Below are positions 8,558 to 17,101 of a DNA stretch of 64,000 bases, one piece after another (the first letter of the stretch is position 1; the number at the start of each line of letters is the position of its first letter). The DNA lies in NCBI GenBank assembly GCA_963754445.1, contig CAVWFT010000003.1:124001-188000 (forward strand), read 5' to 3'. This DNA comes from Bog-473 sp963754445 (GTDB lineage: Bacteria > Actinomycetota > Acidimicrobiia > Acidimicrobiales > RAAP-2). The notes under the pieces were generated by a model, which was not told where the DNA came from, searched no databases, and saw only the letters and a list, made by a program, of their open reading frames with translations. The position numbers were made by a program, and so were the translations under genes.

Positions 8558-10027
8558 GTGAGCGAGACACGCACCCACTACGGCGTGACCTTCGCCGTCC
8601 TGGCCACGGCGGCCCTTGCCTTCAGCCTGTTGCAGTCGCTGATCATCCCGGCCATCCCCCAGCTCGAGCAGACGCTGCACACCACCGAGTCGGGGGCCAG
8701 CTGGCTGCTGACGGCCTACCTGCTGAGCGCGGCCATCGCCACGCCCGTCCTGGGCCGGCTCGGCGACACCCTCGGCAAGGAGAAGGTCATCGTCGCCGTC
8801 CTGATCGCGCTGACCGTCGGCACCTTCATCAGCGCTCTCGGGACCACGCTGGGCGTGATCCTGATCGGCCGGGTGATCCAGGGCGTGGCCGGCTCCATCT
8901 TCCCGCTCGCCTTCGGCATCATCCGCGACGAGTTCCCACCCGAGCGCGTGGCCGGGGCCATCGGATTCATGTCCGCCATCCTCGGTGTCGGATCGGGCGC
9001 GGGCATCGTCCTGGCCGGACCGATCCTGGTGCACCTCAACTACCACTGGCTCTTCTGGATCCCGCTCGTGATGTCGGCTGCCGCAACCGTGGCCACGTTC
9101 CTCGTCGTGCCCGAATCCCCGGTGCGGGCGAAGTCCGGCATCAACTGGACCGGCGCCGTGCTCATGTCGGGCTGGCTCACCACCGGACTGATCGCCATCT
9201 CCTACGGCCCCAGCTGGGGTTGGCTCAGCGCGACCGTCGTGCTGCTCTACGCCGCCACCGTCGTCTTCCTCGTCTTGTGGGTCGTGTCCGAGATGCGCTC
9301 GAAGTCCCCCCTGGTCGACATGAAGGTGATGCGCATACGTGCCGTGTGGGCCACCAACCTGGCCGCGCTCCTCTACGGCTTCGGCATGTTCGCCATGTTC
9401 ATCACGGTGCCCCAGTTCGCCCAGACGCCCACCAGCGCGGGCTACGGCTTCGGCGCCTCGGTCACCCAGTCGGGGCTCTACCTGCTGCCGTTCGCGCTGG
9501 CCATGGTGGTGGTGGCGCCCTTCACCGGGTGGCTGGCGCTCCGCGTCGGCTCGAAGGTCGTGCTGATCGCCGGCTCGCTCGTCTCGGCCAGCTCCTACCT
9601 GGTCCTCGTGATCGACCACAGCCAGTCGTGGTCCATCTACTTGGCTTCGGGTCTGCTGGGCATGGGCCTGGCGCCCGCCTTCGCCTCGCTGGCCAACCTG
9701 ATCATCGAGGCGGTGCCGCCGGATCAGACCGGTGTGGCCACCGGGATGAACACCAACATCCGCACCATCGGGCAGGCGCTGGGGGCGGGCATCGCCACCA
9801 GCCTGGTCGTCAGTGAGCTGCTCCCGAGCGGCTACCCCAAAGAGTCCGGCTATGTGCTGGCCTTCGCCGCGAGCGGCATCGGTCTGGTCGTGGCGGCATT
9901 GGCCGCCTGCCTCATCCCGACCAGGGGCACCGAGTCGGTCGTGCGGGGCGAAGCCCACCCCGGCCTCGTCGCCGAGGGCGAGGCCATCGTGGGCGCCATC
10001 GCCTACGTACCCGACGAGGGCGCATGA
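8558..10027 (+). CDS. MFS transporter, DHA2/EmrB-type drug exporter
   Basis: The product has 489 residues with about 14 predicted membrane helices, the usual size for the 14-TM DHA2 family. The motif-A region between helices 2 and 3 reads TPVLGRLGDTLGKEKV. The motif-C-like stretch of helix 5 is GVGSGAGIVLAGPILVHLN, typical of antiporters. It probably exports hydrophobic compounds in exchange for protons. The start is GTG at 8558. The stop overlaps the ATG of the TetR gene (ATGA), a common exporter-repressor pairing that suggests autoregulated, ligand-induced expression. The C-terminal ~30 residues are cytoplasmic. Confidence 0.9.
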   Translation: MSETRTHYGVTFAVLATAALAFSLLQSLIIPAIPQLEQTLHTTESGASWLLTAYLLSAAIATPVLGRLGDTLGKEKVIVAVLIALTVGTFISALGTTLGVILIGRVIQGVAGSIFPLAFGIIRDEFPPERVAGAIGFMSAILGVGSGAGIVLAGPILVHLNYHWLFWIPLVMSAAATVATFLVVPESPVRAKSGINWTGAVLMSGWLTTGLIAISYGPSWGWLSATVVLLYAATVVFLVLWVVSEMRSKSPLVDMKVMRIRAVWATNLAALLYGFGMFAMFITVPQFAQTPTSAGYGFGASVTQSGLYLLPFALAMVVVAPFTGWLALRVGSKVVLIAGSLVSASSYLVLVIDHSQSWSIYLASGLLGMGLAPAFASLANLIIEAVPPDQTGVATGMNTNIRTIGQALGAGIATSLVVSELLPSGYPKESGYVLAFAASGIGLVVAALAACLIPTRGTESVVRGEAHPGLVAEGEAIVGAIAYVPDEGA

Positions 10028-10662
10028 CCAGGGCCTTGGCCGCCGAACGGCGCCCGTTGCGCCGCGACGCCGAGATCAACCTGGCCCGCATCCTGACCGC
10101 GGCGCGCCAGGTCTTCGCCGAGCAGGGCTACGGGGCCTCCATGGAGACGATCGCCGAGCGGGCCGAGGTCGGCGTGGGCACCCTCTACCGGCGCTTCCCG
10201 CACAAGGCGGAGCTCTTCGAGGCGGTGGTCGACGAGGCCAAGCGGCGCAACCTCGAGATCGCCCAGATCGTCCTGGCCGAGGTGCCCGACGCCGACGCCG
10301 TCTTCGAATTCGTGCGGCGCTGCGTGGCCTCGCCCAGCTGCTGGCGGGCCATGATCGAGGCGCCACCGTGGCGTTCCGCCGGCACCGGGCTCGACGCCCT
10401 GGCCCCGCTGCTCACCCAGATCCTCGAGCGTGGTCAGCGGGCCGGCACGGTGCGGAGCGACCTGGCGGTGACAGACCTGGTGGTGGCGCTGCTCTCGGTG
10501 CGCTCCATCGCCGATGTGTGCGACACCCGCACGTCGTCACCGTCGCTGCGCTTTCTCGAGCTGGTCCTCGACGGCTTGCGGCCCGGGGCGGCGGGCGGTG
10601 GGCCACCCGACAAGGCCGCGCTGAGTGTGGCCCAGCTCGACCGGTTGCTGCGCCAGCGCTGA
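10024..10662 (+). CDS. TetR/AcrR-family transcriptional regulator
   Basis: The product has 212 residues. The N-terminal helix-turn-helix is clear: ILTAARQVFAEQGYGASMET followed by ERAEVGVGTLYRRFPHKAEL. The C-terminal part is a ligand-binding helical domain with no recognisable specificity. It overlaps the exporter gene by four bases and most likely represses it. It converges with the luciferase-like gene 13 bases away. Confidence 0.93.
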   Translation: MTRALAAERRPLRRDAEINLARILTAARQVFAEQGYGASMETIAERAEVGVGTLYRRFPHKAELFEAVVDEAKRRNLEIAQIVLAEVPDADAVFEFVRRCVASPSCWRAMIEAPPWRSAGTGLDALAPLLTQILERGQRAGTVRSDLAVTDLVVALLSVRSIADVCDTRTSSPSLRFLELVLDGLRPGAAGGGPPDKAALSVAQLDRLLRQR

Positions 10663-10675
10663 GGCCGCACCGACC

Positions 10676-12040
10676 TCAGTTGCCGAGGATGCCCAGCCGA
10701 TCGTCGGATCGGCCCTTGGCCCGCGACTCGGCGAACTGCTCGAGCCACTCGCGCATCTCCACGCTGCCCGTCTCCTCGGCCCAGCGCCGCGGCATGGCCG
10801 GGAACGAGTAGCCGGCGGGGAGGGAGGGCGGTGGTGGCTGGGCCGCCTTGCGGGCCAGGGCGTCGTCGAGGGCCGGGGCCAGCCGGTCGCGCTTGGCCTT
10901 GACCCGTGCCTCGTCGCGATCCTTGAAGGCGGGCAGGACCTCGCGGCCGAAGAGCTCGAGCGACTCGCAGATGTCCTCGTGACGGTTGTTGCCGGCCTGG
11001 AGCACGAAGATCACCTGGTCCACCCCGGCCTCCTCGAAGCGCTCGAGGTAGGCGCGCACCTGCTCGGGGGTGCCCGTGGCCCCGCGCAGGCCGGTGCGAT
11101 CACCGGCGGCCAGCCGGGCGCCGAGACGCTCCTGGCGCAACGCCGCCTCCACCTCGGGCGAGTACCCGTGGTCGCCCCGGCGGTCGAGAAACTCGGCCCA
11201 CACGTCGGTCGCCCCCGGCCGGTGCTCGCCGAAGACGTAGTAGTGGCCGAGGGAGTAACCGAAGAAGTTGCCGCCTTCGAGACCGCGGGCCAGCGCCTCC
11301 TCCTCGTCGGGATGCACCATCATCTGGGTCACGCAGGCGATGCTCGGGTTGACGCTCTCGCCGACGGGGACGCACGACTCGGCCAGGGTCCGCTCGTAGT
11401 CCGACACCCACTGCATCGCTTCCTCGGGATCGATGAAGGCGAAGGTGAGGGCGCCGATGCCTTTCTCCGCCGCCAACAGGATGGTGTCGCGCCGCGAGCA
11501 CGCCACCCACAGGGGCGGGTGCGGCTTCTGCATCGGCTTGGGCACCACGTTGCGCGGCGGCATCTTGACGAAGGTGCCGTCGACCCCGCGGAACGGTGTC
11601 TCGGTCATACAGCGCACGACGACCTCGAGGCCCTCGAGCCAGGCCTCGCGCTTGGTCGCCGGGTCGACCAGGAAGCCGCCCAGCTCGGCCTCGGACCCCG
11701 ACTCTCCCGAGCCGAACTCGACCCGGCCCCCCGAGACCAGGTCCAGGGTCGCCACCCGTTCAGCCGTGCGGGCGGGGTGGTTGTAACCCGGCGCCGTCTG
11801 GATGATCCCGTGTCCGAGCCGGATGTCCTTCGTCCGCTGGCTGCAGGCACCGAGGAACACCTCGGGCGCGGAGGAGTGGCTGTACTCCTCGAGGAAGTGA
11901 TGCTCGACCTCCCAGACCACGTCGAAGCCGAGCCGGTCGGCCAGCTCCACCTGTTCGAGCGCGTCCTGAAGCAACCGGTACTCGCTCCCCTCCTCCCACG
12001 GGCGGGGCAGCTGGTGCTCGTAGAAGATGCCGAACTTCAT
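10676..12040 (-). CDS. Luciferase-like (LLM-class) flavin-dependent monooxygenase
   Basis: The product has 454 residues. It begins MKFGIFYEHQLPRPW, the first strand of the bacterial-luciferase TIM barrel. Family landmarks are VELADRLGFDVVWEVEHHFL (the EHH motif), RIRLGHGI-type strand (DIRLGHGIIQTAPGYNHPAR), RVEFGSGESG and a late GTPEQVRAYLERFEEAGVDQ. It should use FMNH2 or F420H2 with O2; the cofactor cannot be told. The C-terminal ~90 residues, rich in charged and Pro residues, are an extension beyond the barrel. Its ATG overlaps the stop of the upstream probable di-iron protein gene (ATGA), so the two are co-translated and probably act in one oxidation pathway. Confidence 0.9.
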   Translation of the reverse strand: MKFGIFYEHQLPRPWEEGSEYRLLQDALEQVELADRLGFDVVWEVEHHFLEEYSHSSAPEVFLGACSQRTKDIRLGHGIIQTAPGYNHPARTAERVATLDLVSGGRVEFGSGESGSEAELGGFLVDPATKREAWLEGLEVVVRCMTETPFRGVDGTFVKMPPRNVVPKPMQKPHPPLWVACSRRDTILLAAEKGIGALTFAFIDPEEAMQWVSDYERTLAESCVPVGESVNPSIACVTQMMVHPDEEEALARGLEGGNFFGYSLGHYYVFGEHRPGATDVWAEFLDRRGDHGYSPEVEAALRQERLGARLAAGDRTGLRGATGTPEQVRAYLERFEEAGVDQVIFVLQAGNNRHEDICESLELFGREVLPAFKDRDEARVKAKRDRLAPALDDALARKAAQPPPPSLPAGYSFPAMPRRWAEETGSVEMREWLEQFAESRAKGRSDDRLGILGN

Positions 12041-13071
12041 GCCTGGCCCAGCGCGTTGAACTCGGCCAGGATGTCGGCGCCGTTGGAGCGCTGGGCGCAC
12101 CAGTGCTCGACCTCGGCCCGGGTGGCCCGCTGACCTTCCGAGCGGGCCGGGCCGAGGCTCTGGGCCAACAGCGGCTCCCAGATGCGACCGATCATCTCGT
12201 GGCCCGGGTGGTGCCTGCCGTGCTCGCCGATCCAGGTGCGGTCGCGCATTTCGCTCAGGGCGGTGCGCAGGTAGCCGACGTGCGGCGTCTCGTCGGCCCG
12301 GATGTAGCGCACGAGGTCGGCCGCCGCACCGGCACCGGCCACGAGGTCGGTGTCGGACATCCACGCCTCGGCCCAGGCGAAGGTGTGGAAGGCGGAGATC
12401 TCGATGAAGAGCACACGCACCATGAGGCTGACCATCGTTTCGAGGTCGGGCGCGATGTCGTCGGGCAGGAGGCGGGCGGTCGTCGCCCCCGGCTCCTTGG
12501 GCCCGAAGCCCATGCGGGCCAGCATGGCGTCGATGTCGAGCTCGTCGACGGGACGCTCGAAGGCGATGTCACGAGCGGCGAACCACATGTCGCGATGCCC
12601 GGCCTCCTCCTCCCAGCCGGCCTCGTCGCGTCCGTGAGCTTCGAACAGGCCGCCACCGAGATGGTCGATCGCCGTGCCGCGCACGTCCTCGACGAAGAAG
12701 CGCTGCATGTCCTTGGGCTTGAGCAGGCGGATGTTGGCGCCGTAACCCTCGACGGTTCCGATCCGGGTCAGGGTGGCCATGAGCGGCTCGGGCACCCCGG
12801 CCCCGATGAGATAGCGGGCCTGCTCCACACTCGGGTACGAACGCTCCCACCACTCGAGGGGCACCTCGACGATCGATGTGCCGAAGCGTGCGCAATTCTG
12901 CTCGGCCCAGGCCGCGATGGCCGGCGCCCGATGCCGCGTGCGGGGCGACACGTAGGTGCCGGTGGCGTCGAAGCCACCGTGGCAGCGCACGCCGCCGGCG
13001 ATGAGCGGCTCGGTGACCACCAGGTCGCTCAGGAGCTCCGCCTCGGTGAACTCCACCTGTGCCGTGCCCAT
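12037..13071 (-). CDS. Probable ferritin-like di-iron protein, function unknown
   Basis: The product has 344 residues. The ATG at 13071 has a good Shine-Dalgarno (GGGGAGGAG). I do not recognise a named family. Two ExxH motifs are visible about 100 residues apart: WEEEAGHRDMW (E156/H159) and RADETPHVGYL (E261/H264). A further acidic helix, LFIEISAFHTFAWAEAW, lies between them. Paired ExxH motifs on long helices are the ligand pattern of ferritin-like carboxylate-bridged di-iron oxygenases, so this is inferred to be an iron-dependent oxidase or hydroxylase. It is coupled to the downstream luciferase-like monooxygenase and divergent from a TetR gene with a perfect palindrome between them, so the pair is likely repressed by that TetR. 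Confidence 0.6.
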   Translation of the reverse strand: MGTAQVEFTEAELLSDLVVTEPLIAGGVRCHGGFDATGTYVSPRTRHRAPAIAAWAEQNCARFGTSIVEVPLEWWERSYPSVEQARYLIGAGVPEPLMATLTRIGTVEGYGANIRLLKPKDMQRFFVEDVRGTAIDHLGGGLFEAHGRDEAGWEEEAGHRDMWFAARDIAFERPVDELDIDAMLARMGFGPKEPGATTARLLPDDIAPDLETMVSLMVRVLFIEISAFHTFAWAEAWMSDTDLVAGAGAAADLVRYIRADETPHVGYLRTALSEMRDRTWIGEHGRHHPGHEMIGRIWEPLLAQSLGPARSEGQRATRAEVEHWCAQRSNGADILAEFNALGQA

Positions 13072-13091
13072 GGGCCGTCTCCTCCCCTTCG

Positions 13092-13712
13092 GTGTGCACT
13101 GCCGAGTGTACACTCGCACGTATACAAGTCGAGAGCAAGCTCCTCCCCCGGGCCGAACGCCGGGCCGCCATCCTCGAGGGGGCGGCGCGCGCCTTCGCCT
13201 CGGCCGGATTCGCCGCCACCTCCATGGACGACGTGGCCGCCGAGTGCGGCGTGACCAAGCTCATCGTCTACCGGCACTTCGAGTCGAAGGAGGAGCTCTA
13301 CCGCGCCGTCCTCCAGCAGGTCTTCGAGCATCTGGGCCAGGAATTGCGCACCGAGCTGGCCGAGCCCAGCCATCGGGGTCTGGGTCCCCGGACCCTGCTC
13401 ACGGTGGCCCGGCACGATCCGGCCGCCTTCACCCTGCTCTGGCGGCACGCGGCGCGCGAACCCCAATTCGCCGCCTACGCCGGTGACCTGCGGGCCGTGT
13501 CGGTCGACGTCGTGCGCCAGCTGACCGGTCTGGGCACGAGTGACGAGGTGCTCGACTCCTGGCGGGCCGAGGCGCTCTTCGCCTGGCTCGTCGAGGCGAC
13601 CTTGTTGTGGCTCGACCGCGGCCTGGCCGCCTACGACGAGGAATTCGTGCTCCGGACCTCGGCCGGGCTCCGGGCCCTGCGCCAGGCGCTCAGCTCCGAA
13701 CCGGTGGCCTGA
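13092..13712 (+). CDS. TetR/AcrR-family transcriptional regulator
   Basis: About 206 residues. The DNA-binding domain is RRAAILEGAARAFASAGFAA followed by DDVAAECGVTKLIVYRHFES, a standard TetR helix-turn-helix. The C-terminal domain has no recognisable ligand signature. The start is uncertain: the only GTG near a normal N-terminus is at 13092, which puts the palindromic operator inside the first codons. A longer frame to 13059 overlaps the divergent gene. It is probably the regulator of the di-iron/luciferase-like pair. Confidence 0.88.
   Translation: MCTAECTLARIQVESKLLPRAERRAAILEGAARAFASAGFAATSMDDVAAECGVTKLIVYRHFESKEELYRAVLQQVFEHLGQELRTELAEPSHRGLGPRTLLTVARHDPAAFTLLWRHAAREPQFAAYAGDLRAVSVDVVRQLTGLGTSDEVLDSWRAEALFAWLVEATLLWLDRGLAAYDEEFVLRTSAGLRALRQALSSEPVA
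13103..13116. promoter_or_regulatory. Perfect 14-bp palindrome, likely TetR operator
   Basis: CGAGTGTACACTCG is a perfect palindrome 32 bases upstream of the di-iron protein start. Related half-sites flank it (GTGCAC at 13094, GTATAC at 13120). It lies in the divergent promoter region of the TetR gene and would be within its first codons if the GTG at 13092 is used. This is a typical site for autorepression plus repression of the divergent operon. Confidence 0.65.
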
Positions 13713-13737
13713 GCCGCCGTCCGGCCCGTCGCCTGCC

Positions 13738-14559
13738 CTACTTCGGGCTGGGTCGACGAGGGTCGAGTTTGTGGGCGACCCGGGAAAAGGTCCGGGACGC
13801 ACCCAACGCCGTCTTCGTGCCCAGCAGGCGCGCCCTGTCCAGCGACGTGGCCGAGGCCAGGCTGCCCTCCTCGTACCAGCGAGGCCAGCGCTCCCGGGTG
13901 ACCACGTCGTCCGCCTCGACGGAGTAGTAGTACAGCCCGATGGTGCGACGCGGCGCGGCCGAATCCGAAATCGGCTCCACGCTGTGGACGGACCACTGGT
14001 CGGTGTTGAAGACCACGCAAGTGCCGAACCTGGGTGAGATCGACACCGACGGCGTGTCGTCGCCCACGGCGAAGAGGCTCAGCTCGCCCCCGTCGCCCGG
14101 ACGCCAATCGGGATTGAGGTAGACGAGGACGTTGACCCGGCGACACATGGGCAAGGTCGGGTGGAACGGGAAATCGGTATGAGGGATCTGCTTGCCACCG
14201 CGCGCCCACCACTGCAGTCCGCCGCCGTGCAGGAACGGGTCGGGCAGCAGGTTCTCGTACCCGCTGAGCGCGCTGAGGGCCCGCAAGAACCGCGGCTCGT
14301 TGAGCTCGTGGACCATGTCTCGGAGGAGCGGCGGCATGAGCTCGATCCGGCGACAGCTCGACTTGGCCGGCTGGAATTCGGAGGAACGGTCCGCCCAGTT
14401 CTCCCATTCAGGACCGGGGAAGGCCCCGGCCACGTCACTCGCCGACGCCAGGACGAAGTCGTCCAGCACGAGGTGTGGGAAGGGCCGGGCCGCCTTGTAC
14501 TGGCTGCTCAACGCCGAGATCGCCGGCTCGGAAAGTCGGTCCAGGTCGAAACAGGACAC
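13738..14559 (-). CDS. 2-oxoglutarate/Fe(II)-dependent oxygenase, prolyl-4-hydroxylase-like
   Basis: The product has 273 residues from a GTG at 14559; a longer frame to 14637 is possible but its extra residues look non-native. The iron-binding facial triad is visible as HTD (IPHTDFPFHP, about residues 127-129) and a distal His (TDQWSVHSVEP). An Arg follows in RRTIGLYYYSVEA to bind 2-oxoglutarate. The strand VNVLVYLNPDWRPGDGGEL is typical of the 2OG-FeII_Oxy_3 group, which includes SM-20/P4H-like hydroxylases. The substrate is unknown; a sugar, peptide or small molecule are all possible. It converges with the TetR gene 25 bases away. Confidence 0.85.
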   Translation of the reverse strand: MSCFDLDRLSEPAISALSSQYKAARPFPHLVLDDFVLASASDVAGAFPGPEWENWADRSSEFQPAKSSCRRIELMPPLLRDMVHELNEPRFLRALSALSGYENLLPDPFLHGGGLQWWARGGKQIPHTDFPFHPTLPMCRRVNVLVYLNPDWRPGDGGELSLFAVGDDTPSVSISPRFGTCVVFNTDQWSVHSVEPISDSAAPRRTIGLYYYSVEADDVVTRERWPRWYEEGSLASATSLDRARLLGTKTALGASRTFSRVAHKLDPRRPSPK

Positions 14560-14658
14560 GGGTGTAACTATTGCATGGCCGTTCCGACCCCTCTTTCGGT
14601 GGTGTGGGGGGGCCGTGTGACTGCACTCTGGGCGCAAGGAATGGCCGTCCCGGATGGG

Positions 14659-15267
14659 TCAGGGGGACGTCCGACCGGTCTTCGAGGGGCGCGACGAGGA
14701 CCCCGCCAGCCACGCGGCGACGAACTCGGCCACGGCGGCCTCGCTCTTGCGCAGCCCGTGATCGCCTTCGACGAATTCGAGGGTGACCGGGCCGGGGATC
14801 GCTGCGGTCTCGCGCTCGAGCTCTTCGGGGGACGCAAAGGCGTCCCGTCGCCCCGAGACGAAGAGGCACGGGAGCGCCAGCTGGGCGAAGTGCTCCGTAC
14901 GCAGGCGCTCGGGCTTGCCCGGCGGGTGGAGCGGGTAACTCACAAGGACCAACGCGGCGACCCGCAACCCGCCCGCCGCGGCCAGAGAGCACATGCGTCC
15001 GCCGAAGGAACGGCCACCGATGGCGATGCGCCCCGGCGGCACCGTGAGCCGCTGCGCCAGCGCCGCCGTCGCCTGCGTCACCGTCTCGATGCAGACTGCG
15101 GGCGGGTCGGTCCGGCGTTTCCCTGCGGCCTGGGACGGGAACTCGACCCGGTCGACAGCGAGGCCGCGCGCCGTCACGGCCCGGTCGATGGTCACGAGTC
15201 CCGACTGGTCGCGTCGGGCGCTGGCCCCTGGGGTGAGAACGAGTCCGGCCGGACGACGCGCCGCCAT
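14659..15267 (-). CDS. Small alpha/beta hydrolase, KANL3/Tex30-like dienelactone-hydrolase type
   Basis: The product has 202 residues. The start MAARRPAGLVLTPGASARRD gives the first strand and a Gly/Ser oxyanion region. The nucleophile elbow is IAIGGRSFGGRMCS (Ser). The acid is likely Asp in FVSGRRDAFASPEEL and the His is in VEGDHGLRKSE. This compact layout matches the KANL3/Tex30 alpha/beta-hydrolase-like group; activity in that group is poorly defined. Starts further upstream would overlap the divergent kinase gene. It is transcribed divergently from the fructosamine-kinase-like gene, 50 bases away. Confidence 0.8.
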   Translation of the reverse strand: MAARRPAGLVLTPGASARRDQSGLVTIDRAVTARGLAVDRVEFPSQAAGKRRTDPPAVCIETVTQATAALAQRLTVPPGRIAIGGRSFGGRMCSLAAAGGLRVAALVLVSYPLHPPGKPERLRTEHFAQLALPCLFVSGRRDAFASPEELERETAAIPGPVTLEFVEGDHGLRKSEAAVAEFVAAWLAGSSSRPSKTGRTSP

Positions 15268-15317
15268 GGTGCCATTCTGCTCGACCAGAACCAGATGCGA
15301 GAGGGCCCGGTGCGAGA

Positions 15318-16130
15318 GTGACCGGCGCTGCGCCGGCGACGGATCCGGCCGACTGGGTGGCACGGGTGGCTGCGGTCGCCGGGCCGACCCGCTCGCCGCG
15401 GCCGCTGGGCGGACGCGCCCACCTGCTCGAGGCGGGCGGCCGGATGCTCGTGGTCAAGCCCGGACCGGGCGCCTCCGACGAAGCCGAGGGCATCAGGCGG
15501 CTCGCCGCCGTGCCCGATGCTCCCCCCGTCCCCGAGATCGTCCTGGCCGAGCCGGACCTCCTCGTCACCACGGCGGTCGCCCAGGCCCCACGGACGCCCG
15601 GGCACGACGAGGCATTGGGCCGAAGCCTGGCGGGGCTGCACGCCCATCGAGCCGATCGGTGGGGTGGCGGGTCCTCGTGGATCGGAGCCTGTCCGGTCGA
15701 GCCCGCCCCGGCCGCAGACGCCAGCACGTTCTACGGAGCCCGGTTGCTCGATCTGAGCCGACGATGTGGCCTCGAGAGCACGCTGGCACCGGTGGTCGAA
15801 CGGCTCGACGAACTTCTTCCTCCCGGCGCTCCGGTCGTGCTCCACGGGGACCTGTGGTGGGGCAACGTGCTCTTCGCAGCCGACGGGCGGGCGTGGCTCA
15901 TCGATCCGTCCGTCCACGGAGGCCTCCCCGAAGAGGACCTGGCCATGCTGGCGCTCTTCGGGCCGGTGCCCGAACGTACCCGCCGGGCCTACGACGAGGT
16001 CCTGGCGCCGCTGCCCGGTGCCGACCGGCGCGTCGGCCTGTTCCAGTTGATCCCGCTCCTGGTGCACACCGTGCTCTTCGGTGGTTCGTACGGAGCCCAG
16101 GCGCAAGAAGTGGCCGGGCGCTACCGCTGA
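15318..16130 (+). CDS. Fructosamine kinase / aminoglycoside-phosphotransferase-like protein
   Basis: The product has 270 residues with a GTG start at 15318. The kinase catalytic loop VVLHGDLWWGNVLF and the metal-binding Asp in AWLIDPSVHGG are the hallmarks of the fructosamine-3-kinase family (HGDLW.GN, then IDP..YGG-like). An N-terminal Lys in RMLVVKPGPG is the expected ATP-contacting residue. It would phosphorylate ketosamines as a protein-deglycation repair enzyme. The protein is slightly shorter than typical (~290), and VHGG replaces the usual YYGH-like segment, so substrate range is uncertain. Confidence 0.85.
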   Translation: MTGAAPATDPADWVARVAAVAGPTRSPRPLGGRAHLLEAGGRMLVVKPGPGASDEAEGIRRLAAVPDAPPVPEIVLAEPDLLVTTAVAQAPRTPGHDEALGRSLAGLHAHRADRWGGGSSWIGACPVEPAPAADASTFYGARLLDLSRRCGLESTLAPVVERLDELLPPGAPVVLHGDLWWGNVLFAADGRAWLIDPSVHGGLPEEDLAMLALFGPVPERTRRAYDEVLAPLPGADRRVGLFQLIPLLVHTVLFGGSYGAQAQEVAGRYR

Positions 16131-16246
16131 TCGGGCTCACCCCGTGTCGCCGGCCACCTTGTCGGTGAAGGCATCGTCGGCCGTGGGCCGTGCAGCGGCC
16201 GCACGATCGCCGGCAGCGCCGGCGGACTGAACCCTGTGCGGCGGCT

Positions 16247-17101
16247 TCAGGTGTGCTCGGCCCCGTCCACGAACTCCACTGGCGGTTCGAACACGGCCCG
16301 GTTGGCGGCGCGACGCAGGGCGGCCAGAACCGGCCGACCGAGCACCAGGACCATGACGAAGCAGGTCACGGCGCGGGTCAGGTCGAAACCGAGTGATGTC
16401 GTCAGATCGAACAAGATGAAGCGGTGCAGATTGGCGATGGTGCCGAGCCCGGGCACGAATGAATAGGTGGTCGTCGTCCCGCCCACGAAGGGCCAAAACC
16501 AGAAGTTGGTGAGGAGCCCGTAGAACAGGGCACCGAGAACTCCGTAGGTGGCGAGCATGAGCCGTTCGGGGAAACCCTGCAGCGGAGGCAGGCAACCGGC
16601 GCCGAAGCCGACCCATGCTGCGGCCAGCATCTGGAACGGCAGCCACGGGCCGACGCCGCCCGTGACGAGCCCCGACGCGAAGAAGGCGACTGCGCCCAGG
16701 ACGAAACCGAACCCGCGTCCGAACACCCGCCCGGCGAGAACGAGAAGGAACCATTCGGGTTCGAAGCCGTTGATCCCAGGACTCGGTACCCGCAGGGCGG
16801 CGAAGCATGCGGCGAGGATCCCCAGCAGTGCCACCGCCTTGGCATCGATCGCCCCTTCGGACAGCTCGGCCATGACGATGGCGAGCAGGAGCGGCACGAG
16901 GCCGACGAAGATCCAGGGGGCGTCTCCGCTGTGGGCGGTGTTCTGACCCGACGCCTGGTGGATCAAGAGCGGCCAGGCGAAGGCGGCCAGGCCGAAGACC
17001 GATGTGAGGAGGACCAAGAACGACGACCGAGTGCCGAACCGGATCGCCGGAGTGAACCGGTGCCGCGGCTGAGCCACGGGCCGAGGCAGCGACACGGTCA
17101 T
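16247..17101 (-). CDS. cbrT: ECF transporter substrate-binding (S) component, predicted cobalamin-type
   Basis: The product has 284 residues and six or seven hydrophobic helices, for example SSFLVLLTSVFGLAAFAWPL, WIFVGLVPLLLAIVMAELSE, FGFVLGAVAFFASGLVTGGV and RLMLATYGVLGALFYGLLTN. The sequence VGPWLPFQMLAAAWVGFGAG is typical of ECF S components. Its start overlaps the ATPase gene stop (ATGA). It is the last gene of a five-gene run that begins after a cobalamin riboswitch, so its substrate is predicted to be cobalamin or a precursor. The name follows the CbrTUV naming used for predicted actinobacterial cobalamin ECF transporters; specificity is inferred from context, not from residues. Confidence 0.85.
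   Translation of the reverse strand: MTVSLPRPVAQPRHRFTPAIRFGTRSSFLVLLTSVFGLAAFAWPLLIHQASGQNTAHSGDAPWIFVGLVPLLLAIVMAELSEGAIDAKAVALLGILAACFAALRVPSPGINGFEPEWFLLVLAGRVFGRGFGFVLGAVAFFASGLVTGGVGPWLPFQMLAAAWVGFGAGCLPPLQGFPERLMLATYGVLGALFYGLLTNFWFWPFVGGTTTTYSFVPGLGTIANLHRFILFDLTTSLGFDLTRAVTCFVMVLVLGRPVLAALRRAANRAVFEPPVEFVDGAEHT

Noticed and set aside
10625..12133. A 502-residue open frame on the plus strand
   Set aside because: It is antisense to the luciferase-like gene, which has a recognisable family sequence; such long frames are common in high-GC DNA.
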